A stretch of DNA of 64,000 nt from an uncultured Acetatifactor sp. (GTDB lineage: Bacteria; Bacillota; Clostridia; Lachnospirales; Lachnospiraceae). Shown here piece after piece: positions 8,795-17,721 of this stretch. Under the pieces are notes generated by a model. That model was not told where the DNA came from. It saw nothing but the letters and a program-made list of their open reading frames with translations, and did no database searches. The DNA lies in assembly GCA_910589035.1 (NCBI GenBank), contig CAJUSI010000025.1, positions 96,146-160,145 on the forward strand, in the 5' to 3' direction. Position numbers and translations under genes: made by a program. The first letter of the stretch is position 1; the number at the start of each line of letters is the position of its first letter.

Positions 8795-8842
8795 TGTCCC
8801 TGTTTTTGTCCCTGTTTTTGTCCCTGTTTTTGTCCATGTTTT
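8795..8842. repeat. Four tandem 12-bp units
   Basis: TGTCCCTGTTTT repeats three times exactly and a fourth time with one change (TGTCCATGTTTT). It lies in the gap after the MazG-like gene. A short minus-strand frame crosses it and would read repeated Gly-Gln-Lys-Gln, but lacks any credible start or family. Confidence 0.85.
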
Positions 8843-8904
8843 TTGCGCTCCTGAGGAATTATTAAAAATATTTTTAACTCTTTAAGGGTTATTTCCAAAC
8901 GACT

Positions 8905-9255
8905 CTAATCAATTATATCATTTAATAATATTCGTTTATCAAACCCGCCGTTTACGGAAGCCTTTTCAAGCCGAAGTCTCTCAAATTCTTCTAAAGACAT
9001 TCCCTGCGCTTTTAACAATGCGTAAACAACCTCAACCACATCACATAATTCGGCTGCTTCATTTGATTCAAGAAATTCGGCAACCTCCTCCTGCAATTTA
9101 CATTTTAACAGCTGCACAAATTCCTCATTGTCTTCAATACATTTATATACAGGAATTCTTCCGTCCGCTTCGATCAGGGCCTTCCGGCATGGTATCATGC
9201 AGCAGGACTTCATAAAATTTATTTCCGTGACAACCGGTGATTTGTGCACAGGCAT
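8905..9255 (-). CDS. MazG-like nucleotide pyrophosphohydrolase, altered N-terminus
   Basis: From about residue 28 on (IEADGRIPVYKC, then LLKCKLQEEVAEFLES, AELCDVVEVVYALL, KASVNGGFDKRIL) it matches small all-alpha NTP-pyrophosphatases of the MazG/phosphoribosyl-ATP pyrophosphatase type, with the metal-binding EExxE-like glutamates and the downstream ELxDV. The usual opening, which contains LVRDKIPE, is missing; the other frame just upstream reads LLHDTMPE, so a one-base shift near 9175-9185 is possible. No good ribosome-binding site precedes ATG 9255. It may be a damaged gene or start at an internal ATG (9213). The enzyme would hydrolyse non-canonical NTPs. Confidence 0.6.
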   Translation of the reverse strand: MPVHKSPVVTEINFMKSCCMIPCRKALIEADGRIPVYKCIEDNEEFVQLLKCKLQEEVAEFLESNEAAELCDVVEVVYALLKAQGMSLEEFERLRLEKASVNGGFDKRILLNDIID

Positions 9256-9275
9256 GAGACTTATACAATAAGCGC

Positions 9276-10856
9276 CTAAAGGACGGCAATTTTCTCAATC
9301 ACGCAGGTATGCCTCCGCTTCCCCTCCGGCCCGTCCTTATTATAGTTGATTCCCACCAGCAGAAGCTCGCCGCCATAATCTCTGATTGCCTCCGGATAGC
9401 GCTTCGCCTTGATCTGCTCAATGGCCCCCTCTGCCGTCTTATTCCATTTCAGCTCAACCACAAGAGCGGGCAGCGGCAAATCCTTCTTTGGCAGATACAC
9501 GATATCCGCATACCCGTCCCCGGCGGGAAGCTCCTCAAATTTCAGATAATGATCTTTATAACTGAAATACGCCAGCTTTATCACGCTGCGCAGCGCCTGC
9601 TCATCGCTGTAGAAAAGGACTGCCGTCTCCTCAGCGTGAATCTTCTCAACCTGGGCGGCCACTGCATCCGCCCTCTGATGGACCGTGTCATAGATGAGCT
9701 GGTCGCTTTCCCGCACGCGCCGAATGGTTTCATCGCGCTTCACATTCCGGATTGTCCTTGCAAATTCCCTGCGGATTTCCTCGTTTGGAATACGCACCTT
9801 CCCCGTCGCCTCGTCATATGCAAGATACCCCAGATGAATCAGCAGGGTCAGAACATCGTCCCGATTCCGGAATGTCACAAGATCATTTGAAAAACCGCCG
9901 GTGTCGACTTTTACCTCTATGCCCCCGATAAGCTCCGCAATGGTTTTCGACAGGCCATCAAAGTCGAGACTGATATATCCCATCAGGCTCACCGCCGCAG
10001 AGGTCTCCGTCCAGTAGGAGTCAAAATCATCGTTGCGGATGGCTTTCATGACGGAATTGGGATTATAGACGGAGTCTACACCGCGAAACGAGTAACCGTC
10101 ATACCAGCATTTCATTTTATGAAAATCGATCTCGTAGTCCTTGCACAGCGTTTTGACCTCATCCTCCAAAAATCCCACATATACGCCAAATTTTCTGGGT
10201 TTGACCATAGTGAATTCCTCAAAATCCGATATGGCCGACTGAGAACCGTCCTTCTTGATGGGGAGGATACCCGTCAAATATGCAAGTGAAAATATTTTGT
10301 CCGTCGCCCCGCTGTTCTTAAACAGGGAACGCAGGAATTCCAGGTACTCCTTCTGAATCTCAGGAGCCTCTCTGACAGGCGCGTCCCACTCGTCTATGAT
10401 AGCCGCCATTTTATTGCCGGTCAGCTCTACCGCATTCGCCAATGTGGACGTAAAGGATTCCGAATCTGTCTTAAGCCCCGGATAAGCATCTGTCAGCTCC
10501 TGCGTCACTTTTCTTTTCATATATGGCACAATCTCTTTGTTTCCGGCCTCACTCAGGATATTTGTCATGTCCAGGTAAATCACATCAAATTGATTCAGGT
10601 ATTTCCGATAATCGTGGCTGCGGGCTATTTCAAGGTCATCAAATAAAGCGGCGCAGTCACAGGATTTGCCATAATAAGCGCAAAGCATCTGTGCCGCAAA
10701 AGACTTTCCAAAGCGGCGCGGCCTGCTGATGCAGGTCAGTTTCTGTGCTGTATCTATCGTTCGGTTAATCATGCCGATCAGCCCTGTCTTATCCACATAG
10801 AGACTGTTTCTTATTTTTTTAAACCCGCTGTTGCCCGGATTCAGATAGACTCCCAT
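9276..10856 (-). CDS. AAA-ATPase-like protein with C-terminal PD-(D/E)XK nuclease domain
   Basis: A 526-residue protein. The N-terminal YVDKTGLIGMI and the P-loop variant SRPRRFGKSF (residues about 44-53), with Walker B IIDEWD, define the AAA-ATPase_like family. The C-terminal part has GYADIVYLP, then ALVVELKW (D and E-x-K of a PD-(D/E)XK nuclease fold). Such two-domain proteins are common and often multicopy in Clostridia and Bacteroidetes; mobile-element or defence roles have been proposed but not shown. It ends the minus-strand hsd island. Two further members lie at 52-56 kb but are clearly more distant. Confidence 0.85.
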   Translation of the reverse strand: MGVYLNPGNSGFKKIRNSLYVDKTGLIGMINRTIDTAQKLTCISRPRRFGKSFAAQMLCAYYGKSCDCAALFDDLEIARSHDYRKYLNQFDVIYLDMTNILSEAGNKEIVPYMKRKVTQELTDAYPGLKTDSESFTSTLANAVELTGNKMAAIIDEWDAPVREAPEIQKEYLEFLRSLFKNSGATDKIFSLAYLTGILPIKKDGSQSAISDFEEFTMVKPRKFGVYVGFLEDEVKTLCKDYEIDFHKMKCWYDGYSFRGVDSVYNPNSVMKAIRNDDFDSYWTETSAAVSLMGYISLDFDGLSKTIAELIGGIEVKVDTGGFSNDLVTFRNRDDVLTLLIHLGYLAYDEATGKVRIPNEEIRREFARTIRNVKRDETIRRVRESDQLIYDTVHQRADAVAAQVEKIHAEETAVLFYSDEQALRSVIKLAYFSYKDHYLKFEELPAGDGYADIVYLPKKDLPLPALVVELKWNKTAEGAIEQIKAKRYPEAIRDYGGELLLVGINYNKDGPEGKRRHTCVIEKIAVL

Positions 10857-10986
10857 AGAAATGGCACCTCCCGTTCAAGCTTCCTGTCATCTTCCATCCT
10901 TTTCTTTGGTATAAACATACCATAAACCGCCTGAAACGGCAAGGTATACAGCGTTTACACATAAAATTTAATGATAGTATTGCGGG

Positions 10987-12672
10987 CTAATCCTCTTCCA
11001 AATCCAGATAAATATCCCGGATATTCTTTTCTATGTTTACTCCATGAATATAGCCGAAGTTTATTTTCCGCTCTCGTATTATATTCATGAATTGATAGTA
11101 TTTTGAATGGCTGATAGTATCCGTAAAGAAATAGACATAATCCGCTTTGTCAACAATCGAAACGTCTGTCGATCCACCGGCCTTTGGATCGGCAAATATC
11201 CAGTCCGGAAATTCTTTCTTCATCTTAGACAGCCAATTTGAATGTCCGCCCACTATAACAATCCGGTAGCCGGCAATCGTTTCCTTCATGCTTTTAATCG
11301 TCTTATCGGTTACCGGATGATCGTCTTCCGTCAGTTTATACACATAATCTCTAAGCGCCGCCAGTTCACGGTTCGACGCCTCCAGCTGTTCTCTGATATC
11401 TTTTGCTTCCTCTTCAAGCCTTCTCTTCTCAGCCAGTCCGGCACGCAGGCTGCCGTTATCTGATTCCAGCCTGCGGACTTTACGGCGCAGTTTATCCACT
11501 TCCTCAATGAGCACAGACTCGTCATGCCTGTCTGCATCTGTTCCGGCATATTCCGCAGAATCCTTTACCTGTCTTACTGTCTTACCATTCTCGGGTTTGC
11601 CGGTCTTGACCTGCACGTCCTCCGGATGAAACATCGGCGGAAATTCGTCATAATAAAATGTTCCGTCTTCTCCATAAGCCAATGTCCTGAGCGTTTCAGC
11701 CAGCCATGAGGAATTGCAGGCCACTGCGCCTGCACAATGAAGGACCATTCCATAAAGCGTAAGCTCCTCTGCGGAATATTCTCTGTTACTTCTGGGGAAA
11801 GTCTTCTTCAATATAGCCAGAGCAAGGGCAAGGCGTTCTTCCACTCCCCTGTCGTTTTCATCACACCAATCTGCATATTCCGGGCTGTATCCCAGCCATT
11901 GGAATACATTTCCAAGAAATTTCGACATCCTTGCATCAAGAGAATATAATTTCTTCCGGTCAAAACGCTCCTCTATTTCCTTCCGGCAATCCTTAAGGCA
12001 GTCACCCACAGCTTCATCAAACGAATATTCATCGCCTGAATCAAGTTTATTGCTGAACTCATTCAAGATATCGTATATAAGATTACATTCCCCGCTGATC
12101 CTGATGCCATATATTGGCGCCAAGCACAGAATTCTCGACAGATTTATATAGTAATGCTGTGTTATTCCCTCCGGCTTTGCCAATGCCAGCAGTTCACTGA
12201 ATGACATCGTACTGAATCTTTTGAGTGTGCGGTATTCCTTTTTGTAATATGTTTTGTGCAGGTACATCAGCAATGCTTTCGTATATTCACTTCCGCTTTT
12301 CACCGCGTTCATCATCAGATCAAGTGTAAATCTGTTGAACATCTGTTCCGGCCAGTCTTCACCGGACTGAATATCAAAATACTCTACATCCTGGTGATTT
12401 GGAATGTCTGCAAATTCATGGGCATAAAAATCCCTCGCAATCAGCGGAAAGTCCTCCCCCATCTCATCATTTATAAAAAAATAGATAAAAAGGCGTTCAC
12501 ACCCATATGTATCCGGAGCCTTTCCTCCAAAATCCGGCGTCAGCTTTTTACTGTCCTGAATTTTCATCATATAATTGATATAATTTCCGCCTGATTCCAT
12601 CATATCCTGAAGCAGGTTATTTAATTCATCTATGCCTGACCACCTGTCAAGCGGGAAGTTAACATTCTTCAT
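10987..12672 (-). CDS. Coiled-coil protein with C-terminal DUF2325 domain, next to hsdR
   Basis: A 561-residue protein of unknown function. The first 370 residues are a helical region with no recognised family. Residues about 390-465 form a charged coiled coil (EEVDKLRRKVRRLESDN onward). Residues 469-561 are a DUF2325-type Rossmann-like domain: YRIVIVGGHSNW, a DADYV-like strand, then FFTDTISHSKYYQ and KINFGYIHGV. It starts 47 bp after hsdR on the same strand and is likely cotranscribed with it. In other bacteria DUF2325 domains are found in small proteins linked to mobile or defence regions (general knowledge, not tested here). It could be a sensor or accessory factor for the restriction system. 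Confidence 0.6.
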   Translation of the reverse strand: MKNVNFPLDRWSGIDELNNLLQDMMESGGNYINYMMKIQDSKKLTPDFGGKAPDTYGCERLFIYFFINDEMGEDFPLIARDFYAHEFADIPNHQDVEYFDIQSGEDWPEQMFNRFTLDLMMNAVKSGSEYTKALLMYLHKTYYKKEYRTLKRFSTMSFSELLALAKPEGITQHYYINLSRILCLAPIYGIRISGECNLIYDILNEFSNKLDSGDEYSFDEAVGDCLKDCRKEIEERFDRKKLYSLDARMSKFLGNVFQWLGYSPEYADWCDENDRGVEERLALALAILKKTFPRSNREYSAEELTLYGMVLHCAGAVACNSSWLAETLRTLAYGEDGTFYYDEFPPMFHPEDVQVKTGKPENGKTVRQVKDSAEYAGTDADRHDESVLIEEVDKLRRKVRRLESDNGSLRAGLAEKRRLEEEAKDIREQLEASNRELAALRDYVYKLTEDDHPVTDKTIKSMKETIAGYRIVIVGGHSNWLSKMKKEFPDWIFADPKAGGSTDVSIVDKADYVYFFTDTISHSKYYQFMNIIRERKINFGYIHGVNIEKNIRDIYLDLEED

Positions 12673-12718
12673 GCATATTGTACCTTTCGATCACTTTATA
12701 ACGGTTTCCACATCATGT

Positions 12719-15694
12719 TCAACGGCCGGTGAGCGGTCTTATCTCCTCATCCAGCGTTTTCTTAAGTTCCGCCATCATCTGTGCATAATATCTGAACTTG
12801 GGAAGGGCTTTCTCTTCCGCTGCCTTATAACCGGTAAAATCTGCTGTCGCCTTTATCCTGCTCTCGTTTGGTATCTCCCCGTCCCTGTAATGATCTGCCG
12901 CATACATGACATCATCCTTCGACGCATACCATATCAGGCAGAAATCCGTGATTACCCGGTCTATGGAGTCCTGCTTCATATTCTCCATGATATTTAAGAT
13001 GGATTTTCCTTTATATTTTTCCGCATCAATTTCAATCTCATCGATCAGCCCGGACATGATATCCGCAATCTTCGGATTATCCCTGCGAAGTTCCTCCACA
13101 TACTGCCTTATCTCGCCGATCTTCTTCTGCCGTTCTTCGGGTGTGACATCCTCTTCCCTGTCGTCCGGCGTGACAATATTCTGGATCAGGTTAATAATAT
13201 ACTCATAATCTATCTTCGTGCTGCTGTACGCCATCAGCTCATAATCGGTATCCGGCTGCACAGCTTCATCGCCATCCGCTCCCTTATCCGGCTTACTCTC
13301 CCTGATTTCTTCCAGCACATTAAAGTAATGCCCCGCATAGTCGTCATATTCCTCCTGGGTGATGCCATAACCTGCCAGCATTCCGTCCTCATAATCCGTA
13401 AATGACTTCATCTGGGCAAATAACCTGTCAAAATTCTGGAACATTCTGGCAAATACTTCTTTCTCTTTCATGGACATCCCGGGAATCTCTGAGGGTGTCC
13501 CCGCCGAAACACGCAGCGCCGAGAGCGCTTTCCGAAACGCCGGCTCTATTTCGTCCCATTCCGCTATCAACGCTTCCTTCGTCCCTCCCGCAGAGTACAG
13601 CTTCACCGCCTCATCCACACACTTTTTGAATAATACGGGAGCCTGGAAGGTCACAATCTGCCCGTATGCTTTATTTTTGTCGTAAATACGGTTCGTCCTG
13701 GAAAAAGCCTGTATCAGGTCATGGGGTCCCATGGGCTGTCTGTCCATAAAAATAGCGGACATGCACGGAGCGTCAAAGCCCGTAAGGAGCCGGTCCACAA
13801 CAATCACGATATCAAGCTGCTCGCTCCTGCTCTGGAATTTGGTTTCTTTCCGCGCAAGCCTTTTATTCAGGTTTCCATTGTAAGTCTGAATCTGGGAAAG
13901 GTCAAATTTCGTCCCGAACATTTCATTATAGTCATCAAGGGAAGCCTGCATTTTCTGCTGGTTCACCTGGGAGCCTTCCTCATTCTCGGAAACGGAATAG
14001 GTTATGGCAAATTTGGGGAAATCCGGAAGCACCTGCTTTATTCTCTCATCTATCACCAGGGAGGTCTCCCCCTTCTTTACCTTTGCCAGCAATTCATAAT
14101 ATTTCTGCGCTAGCTGGATGGAACTTGTTGTAAGAAGTCCCTCATATGTCATTCCCCTGCCGTTTTGAAACCCTAATTTATGATAAGACCTGTTCAGGAT
14201 CACATCCAGCACTTTCAGCATGTGCGCCTCATTGTCATATGCGCTCTTATCCGTCTCATCTGCTATATCCTTTGGCCCGTTGTGTTCCACCTGGAATCCG
14301 AGAACGGCATTGTCATGGATCGCGTTCTGAATCGTATACTTATGCAGCCTTTCCCCATACAGCTCCTCTGTAGTCCTGGGCAAATCCCCCATCTGCGGAT
14401 ATGGGTTCTCTGCAAATCTGGGCGTTCCGGTGAAGCCGAACCACAGGGAATTTCCAAAAAACCGTTCCAGCTCCCTTTTCATGCCCGGCGTGACCGCCCT
14501 GTGGCACTCATCCACCACAAATGCGATTTTAAGATTCCTTATTTTCCGGTATTCCGGCGTGTCTTCCTGAAGCCTCTTTGTGATCAGCCTCTGCAGCTTC
14601 TGGATGGTCGTCACGATTACCTGCCTGTCGCCTGATTTCAGTTTTTTCTTCAGGTCGTTTACATTATCCGTTTCGTCTACATCCACCAGATCGTTATTTG
14701 CATAGGCCTGAAATGCCATTGTGGTCTGGGCGTCCAAATCTTTGCGGTCAATCAGAAATAAAGCCTTGTCAATGACCGGTATGTCCATCAGCAGATTCCT
14801 TGTAGCCTTGTACGAGGTCAGCGTTTTCCCGGAACCTGTCGTGTGCCACACATAGCCTGATCTGCCTGTTTTGGACGCTTCACGGATTGCCTCAATGGCA
14901 TGAATCTGATACGGCCGCAGCAGGATCAGCTTCTTTGCGTCTTCATCCAGTACGGTATATCTGGCAATCATCTCGTGGGCCTCCGGGATGCAAAGAACGC
15001 TTTTCGCAAAATCCATGCAGTCCGTTACCGGATTATTGTTTTTATCCAGCCAGCCGCTGATAAATCTGGGGTTCAGTTCCGTATCGCCCGCAGCGGAAAA
15101 ATATTTCGTGTTTACGCCGTTGCTGATGACAAACATCTGTACTGCCGAAAAAATGCCCGTAAATTTTCCTTCGCCGATATATTTCTTAATCTGCCAGAAT
15201 CCGTCCATATACGAATGCTGTTTGTTTTTCAATTCAATATGTATCATGGGGAGTCCGTTGATCATAAGCGTCACGTCAAACCGCCTGTCCCGTGCGGGAA
15301 CCTTGCTGTCCTCGTCCGTCTTCAATGCGCTGTACTGATTGATGACCTCATAGACGCTGCTCCCGCCCGCAATATGCTCATGATTCATCACAACGAGGTG
15401 GAGGCGCTCCGTATCCCTCTGCACATGCACCTGGACTTTTCCGTTCTCTCCTACCAGCCACTCGCCCGCCCTGTAAAAGGACGAAAAGTGAAGCTGGTTC
15501 TTCACCTGCGCAAACTCGCTTTCCGTAAGAGCTTCCCCATTCAGCCTGTCCTTATTGTTCTGCTCAAGAATATATCTAAAATTTGCCCATAAATCATTTT
15601 CCGTTTTCAGATCCTCCCTGTATACCCACTGGGAATCTCCGTAGACGAGCTGTTCTATCAACTGCTTTTCAATTATTGATTCTGATTTCGGCAT
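12719..15694 (-). CDS. hsdR: Type I restriction enzyme, R (endonuclease/translocase) subunit
   Basis: A 991-residue motor and nuclease subunit that translocates and cuts unmodified DNA. The start is ATG 15694, with AAGGAG ten bases upstream; the upstream Met lacks this. Nuclease residues are Asp140, Glu154 and Lys156 (IHIELKNKQ). Walker A is HTTGSGKT (residues about 284-291) and the DEAD-type motif is VDECHRA near residue 400; later helicase motifs are present (LLTGFDAPCM, QAFSRTNR). It is separated from hsdS by 2 kb of accessory and decayed genes, an uncommon layout. The frame looks intact. Confidence 0.95.
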   Translation of the reverse strand: MPKSESIIEKQLIEQLVYGDSQWVYREDLKTENDLWANFRYILEQNNKDRLNGEALTESEFAQVKNQLHFSSFYRAGEWLVGENGKVQVHVQRDTERLHLVVMNHEHIAGGSSVYEVINQYSALKTDEDSKVPARDRRFDVTLMINGLPMIHIELKNKQHSYMDGFWQIKKYIGEGKFTGIFSAVQMFVISNGVNTKYFSAAGDTELNPRFISGWLDKNNNPVTDCMDFAKSVLCIPEAHEMIARYTVLDEDAKKLILLRPYQIHAIEAIREASKTGRSGYVWHTTGSGKTLTSYKATRNLLMDIPVIDKALFLIDRKDLDAQTTMAFQAYANNDLVDVDETDNVNDLKKKLKSGDRQVIVTTIQKLQRLITKRLQEDTPEYRKIRNLKIAFVVDECHRAVTPGMKRELERFFGNSLWFGFTGTPRFAENPYPQMGDLPRTTEELYGERLHKYTIQNAIHDNAVLGFQVEHNGPKDIADETDKSAYDNEAHMLKVLDVILNRSYHKLGFQNGRGMTYEGLLTTSSIQLAQKYYELLAKVKKGETSLVIDERIKQVLPDFPKFAITYSVSENEEGSQVNQQKMQASLDDYNEMFGTKFDLSQIQTYNGNLNKRLARKETKFQSRSEQLDIVIVVDRLLTGFDAPCMSAIFMDRQPMGPHDLIQAFSRTNRIYDKNKAYGQIVTFQAPVLFKKCVDEAVKLYSAGGTKEALIAEWDEIEPAFRKALSALRVSAGTPSEIPGMSMKEKEVFARMFQNFDRLFAQMKSFTDYEDGMLAGYGITQEEYDDYAGHYFNVLEEIRESKPDKGADGDEAVQPDTDYELMAYSSTKIDYEYIINLIQNIVTPDDREEDVTPEERQKKIGEIRQYVEELRRDNPKIADIMSGLIDEIEIDAEKYKGKSILNIMENMKQDSIDRVITDFCLIWYASKDDVMYAADHYRDGEIPNESRIKATADFTGYKAAEEKALPKFRYYAQMMAELKKTLDEEIRPLTGR

Positions 15695-15841
15695 TTTTAT
15701 CGTCTCCTTTGTGATGATGATTTCGATTCCCTTGTAATTCAGGGATTTTTTAATACAAGCTTTTGCCTTTCCCTTCTTGTTCTGCAATTACTTTAACAAA
15801 ATGTATAATCATCCTTTCTGATTCGGAAAACCGTTTTCTTA

Positions 15842-16393
15842 TCATTTTCTACGTTTCTTTCCAGCCGCCGAAACACATTCTATTCCTGTTTCACTGCACA
15901 CACTCGCAAAAAATTGATATCCTGCGTTCGAATCTTCTGTAACAACTTTCTTTGGTCTCAGTTCACTTGTGTCCACCTTATCCGCATACAGCTGGTACAT
16001 TTCATGATATAAGGGCTTTAATCCGCCATATTTCCCCGACGAACGAATCCCATAAATCTCTTCCACGCTGTACGGCAACGTTGAAAGCCTCTCTCGGGTG
16101 ACCAATACATAATAATTGTCCGTCCCCTGGATGAAACGCGCAAACTCCACGGATGACACAAAGCGATTTCCCTCATCCACAAATACAATGCTCTGCCTTA
16201 CGTCAGACAACTGCTTCTCCCAGCCATTTCCCTCAACCACAGTACACTCTTTCTCGCAAAACAATTCAACCCCGCTTTCCACTCCAAGGTTTTGATGTTC
16301 CCTTATCATGTCTACTAGAGCGTGTTTGAAAATTGCTTTCTGCCAGATGTGCGTCACAATTTGTGGGAGATTTGGGTCAAATGAAGGGCGCAT
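15842..16393 (-). pseudogene. P-loop ATPase gene interrupted by a MITE
   Basis: Excising the 172-bp element at 16318-16489 with one TA restores VCVGGKTTLVDMIREHQ: a Walker A (GGKTT) joined to the rest of an ATPase with Walker B SIVFVDEGNRF and a sensor-like strand YYVLVTRERLSTLPYS. As it stands the frame begins inside the element (its first 26 residues are MITE-encoded) and continues in frame into the ATPase, but has lost the P-loop. There is no ribosome-binding site before that ATG, and no start codon upstream of the P-loop is visible, because the DUF4869 gene ends immediately before it. The gene is probably dead. Its neighbours suggest a role in the hsd island. Confidence 0.7.
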
Positions 16394-16489
16394 AGCGGGC
16401 TATGTAACCTGAATTTGACCCAAAGATACCGCAAATGTGGGGACGCGGTTACCGCGGCAGATGGCGGGAATGAATTTTCAAACACGCTC
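16318..16489. mobile_element. 172-bp MITE with 17-bp terminal inverted repeats and TA target duplication
   Basis: Left end GAGCGTGTTTGAAAATT (16318-16334) is the exact inverse of the right end (16473-16489). TA flanks both sides (16316-16317 and 16490-16491). Inside, ATTTGACCC and GGGTCAAAT with flanking bases form a further inverted repeat around a GCATAG/CTATG stem, so the whole element can fold on itself. There is no transposase gene. TA duplication points to mobilisation by an IS630/Tc1-type transposase (inference). It sits inside a P-loop ATPase gene. Confidence 0.85.
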
Positions 16490-16506
16490 TAGCGTCGTTT
16501 TCCCAC

Positions 16507-16944
16507 CTACACATACTGAATCGCCGCCTCAACCAGTTCCTCCATACAGTGAACAACCCTGTCATTATTTAAGACCCTGATATCAAAATTTCCCTTTCCA
16601 AAATCCATCATATATCTAAGATTAATCGTCACGTCTTTTTTCTCCGCTATCTTCAAAAGCCACTTTGCACAATTGTCACCACAATTTGTGGCATTAAATA
16701 CCTTGTCCGGCCTGTTCTCAATCAGCATCAGAGTCTTCACCCCGCCGGATAAACCTGTGGGCGGTATTTTTCCCAATACCGGACTGTCTATCACACCGCT
16801 ATCAATTACCTTTGACTTATCCACCTCTGCAATCATCTCCACCGATAGCGGCGCTGTTATCCACTCGTCATGATACACGTTTTTAAAATACACTGATGTA
16901 TTAAAAATCACGTCCTTCATGTCACCAAAAAAGATGTTTAACAT
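16507..16944 (-). CDS. DUF4869-like protein
   Basis: A 145-residue cytoplasmic protein of unknown function. The N-terminal MLNIFFGDM, DEWITAPLSVEMI, the central SPVLGKIPPTGLSGGVKTL and the C-terminal VVHCMEELVEAAIQYV fit DUF4869 proteins, which are widespread in Clostridia. A glycine-rich centre and conserved NCGDNCAKWLL suggest a small binding protein. Its stop codon is only 16 bp from the MITE inserted in the following ATPase gene, so the two genes were probably translationally coupled and may form a two-gene unit between hsdS and hsdR. Confidence 0.65.
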   Translation of the reverse strand: MLNIFFGDMKDVIFNTSVYFKNVYHDEWITAPLSVEMIAEVDKSKVIDSGVIDSPVLGKIPPTGLSGGVKTLMLIENRPDKVFNATNCGDNCAKWLLKIAEKKDVTINLRYMMDFGKGNFDIRVLNNDRVVHCMEELVEAAIQYV

Positions 16945-17112
16945 ATTACTTTCTCCCTTTACAACGCCAAAACGTATTTACAGGCTATCTCCAAAAACAT
17001 TCGCTATTATCGGCCAATAAAAATTCAAGATTTGCCATTAATATGAAGCATCTTCCTCTGTATCCAACAATTTTTCCGATCTTCAATATCCGGCAGTGCT
17101 TACCGCAACTCT

Positions 17113-17424
17113 TCAGACATATCCTTTGATAATTCCTATCGCAGGATTTTCATGAGGCTTACGCTCAAATCCGTCAAGGACACTCAAATATCTCTGTAAC
17201 TACCCCAGATAGGATGTTTTGAATTTCCCTCTTTTTAATTCTACAGCAACAAAGCATTTTAGCTCCCAATTAAAGAATAAAAGATGGATATACTGCTCCT
17301 CTCCAAAGACATCCAAGTGATACTGATTATGAATAAATGCAAAGTCTAGAATTACCCTATGGTGAGTAAACCCTATATGTAAAAATGCATCTTTCGGAAA
17401 ATCCCGGCGATTTGAAACTTGCAA
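17113..17424 (-). pseudogene. Remnant of a DUF1016 (YhcG-type) PD-(D/E)XK nuclease
   Basis: The open part reads FAFIHNQYHLDVFGEEQYIHLLFFNWELKCFVAVELKRGKF in consecutive blocks, the catalytic core (D, E-x-K) of DUF1016 nucleases. It is followed by an in-frame TAG (17201-17203) and then RYLSVLDGFERKPHENPAIG, still matching the family, before a further stop. The first 200 or so residues expected of the family are missing. These nucleases are usually found next to hsd genes, as here, so this is a decayed member of the island. Confidence 0.7.
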
Positions 17425-17721
17425 TTTCCAAATTGGTTTAATTACATTTTTCCTATTTCAGAATTCATCAATTCCAAATTGCCTGACACATTTTCTGCAA
17501 TCTTTTCGTGCTGTTCAACAGAATCCAAGAGTTCCCATTCTTTTTAAAGCGTCCGCATATACCGAAGTCCAAGTAACTTTTTTATTGCCATAACCGCTTC
17601 TCCCACTCGTTAATCTCCTAAGAAGTGAAAATTTGTGGTTTCAAAAATGATTATTTTCAGTTTATCATCGGCAGTAACCTTTCCCATAATCCTTTTAAAG
17701 TTTCCGTTGATATCATATCTG

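Noticed and set aside
8596..8898. 100-codon minus-strand frame across the 12-bp repeat
   Set aside because: No ATG with a ribosome-binding site and no recognisable family; the Gly-Gln repeat comes from the DNA repeat.
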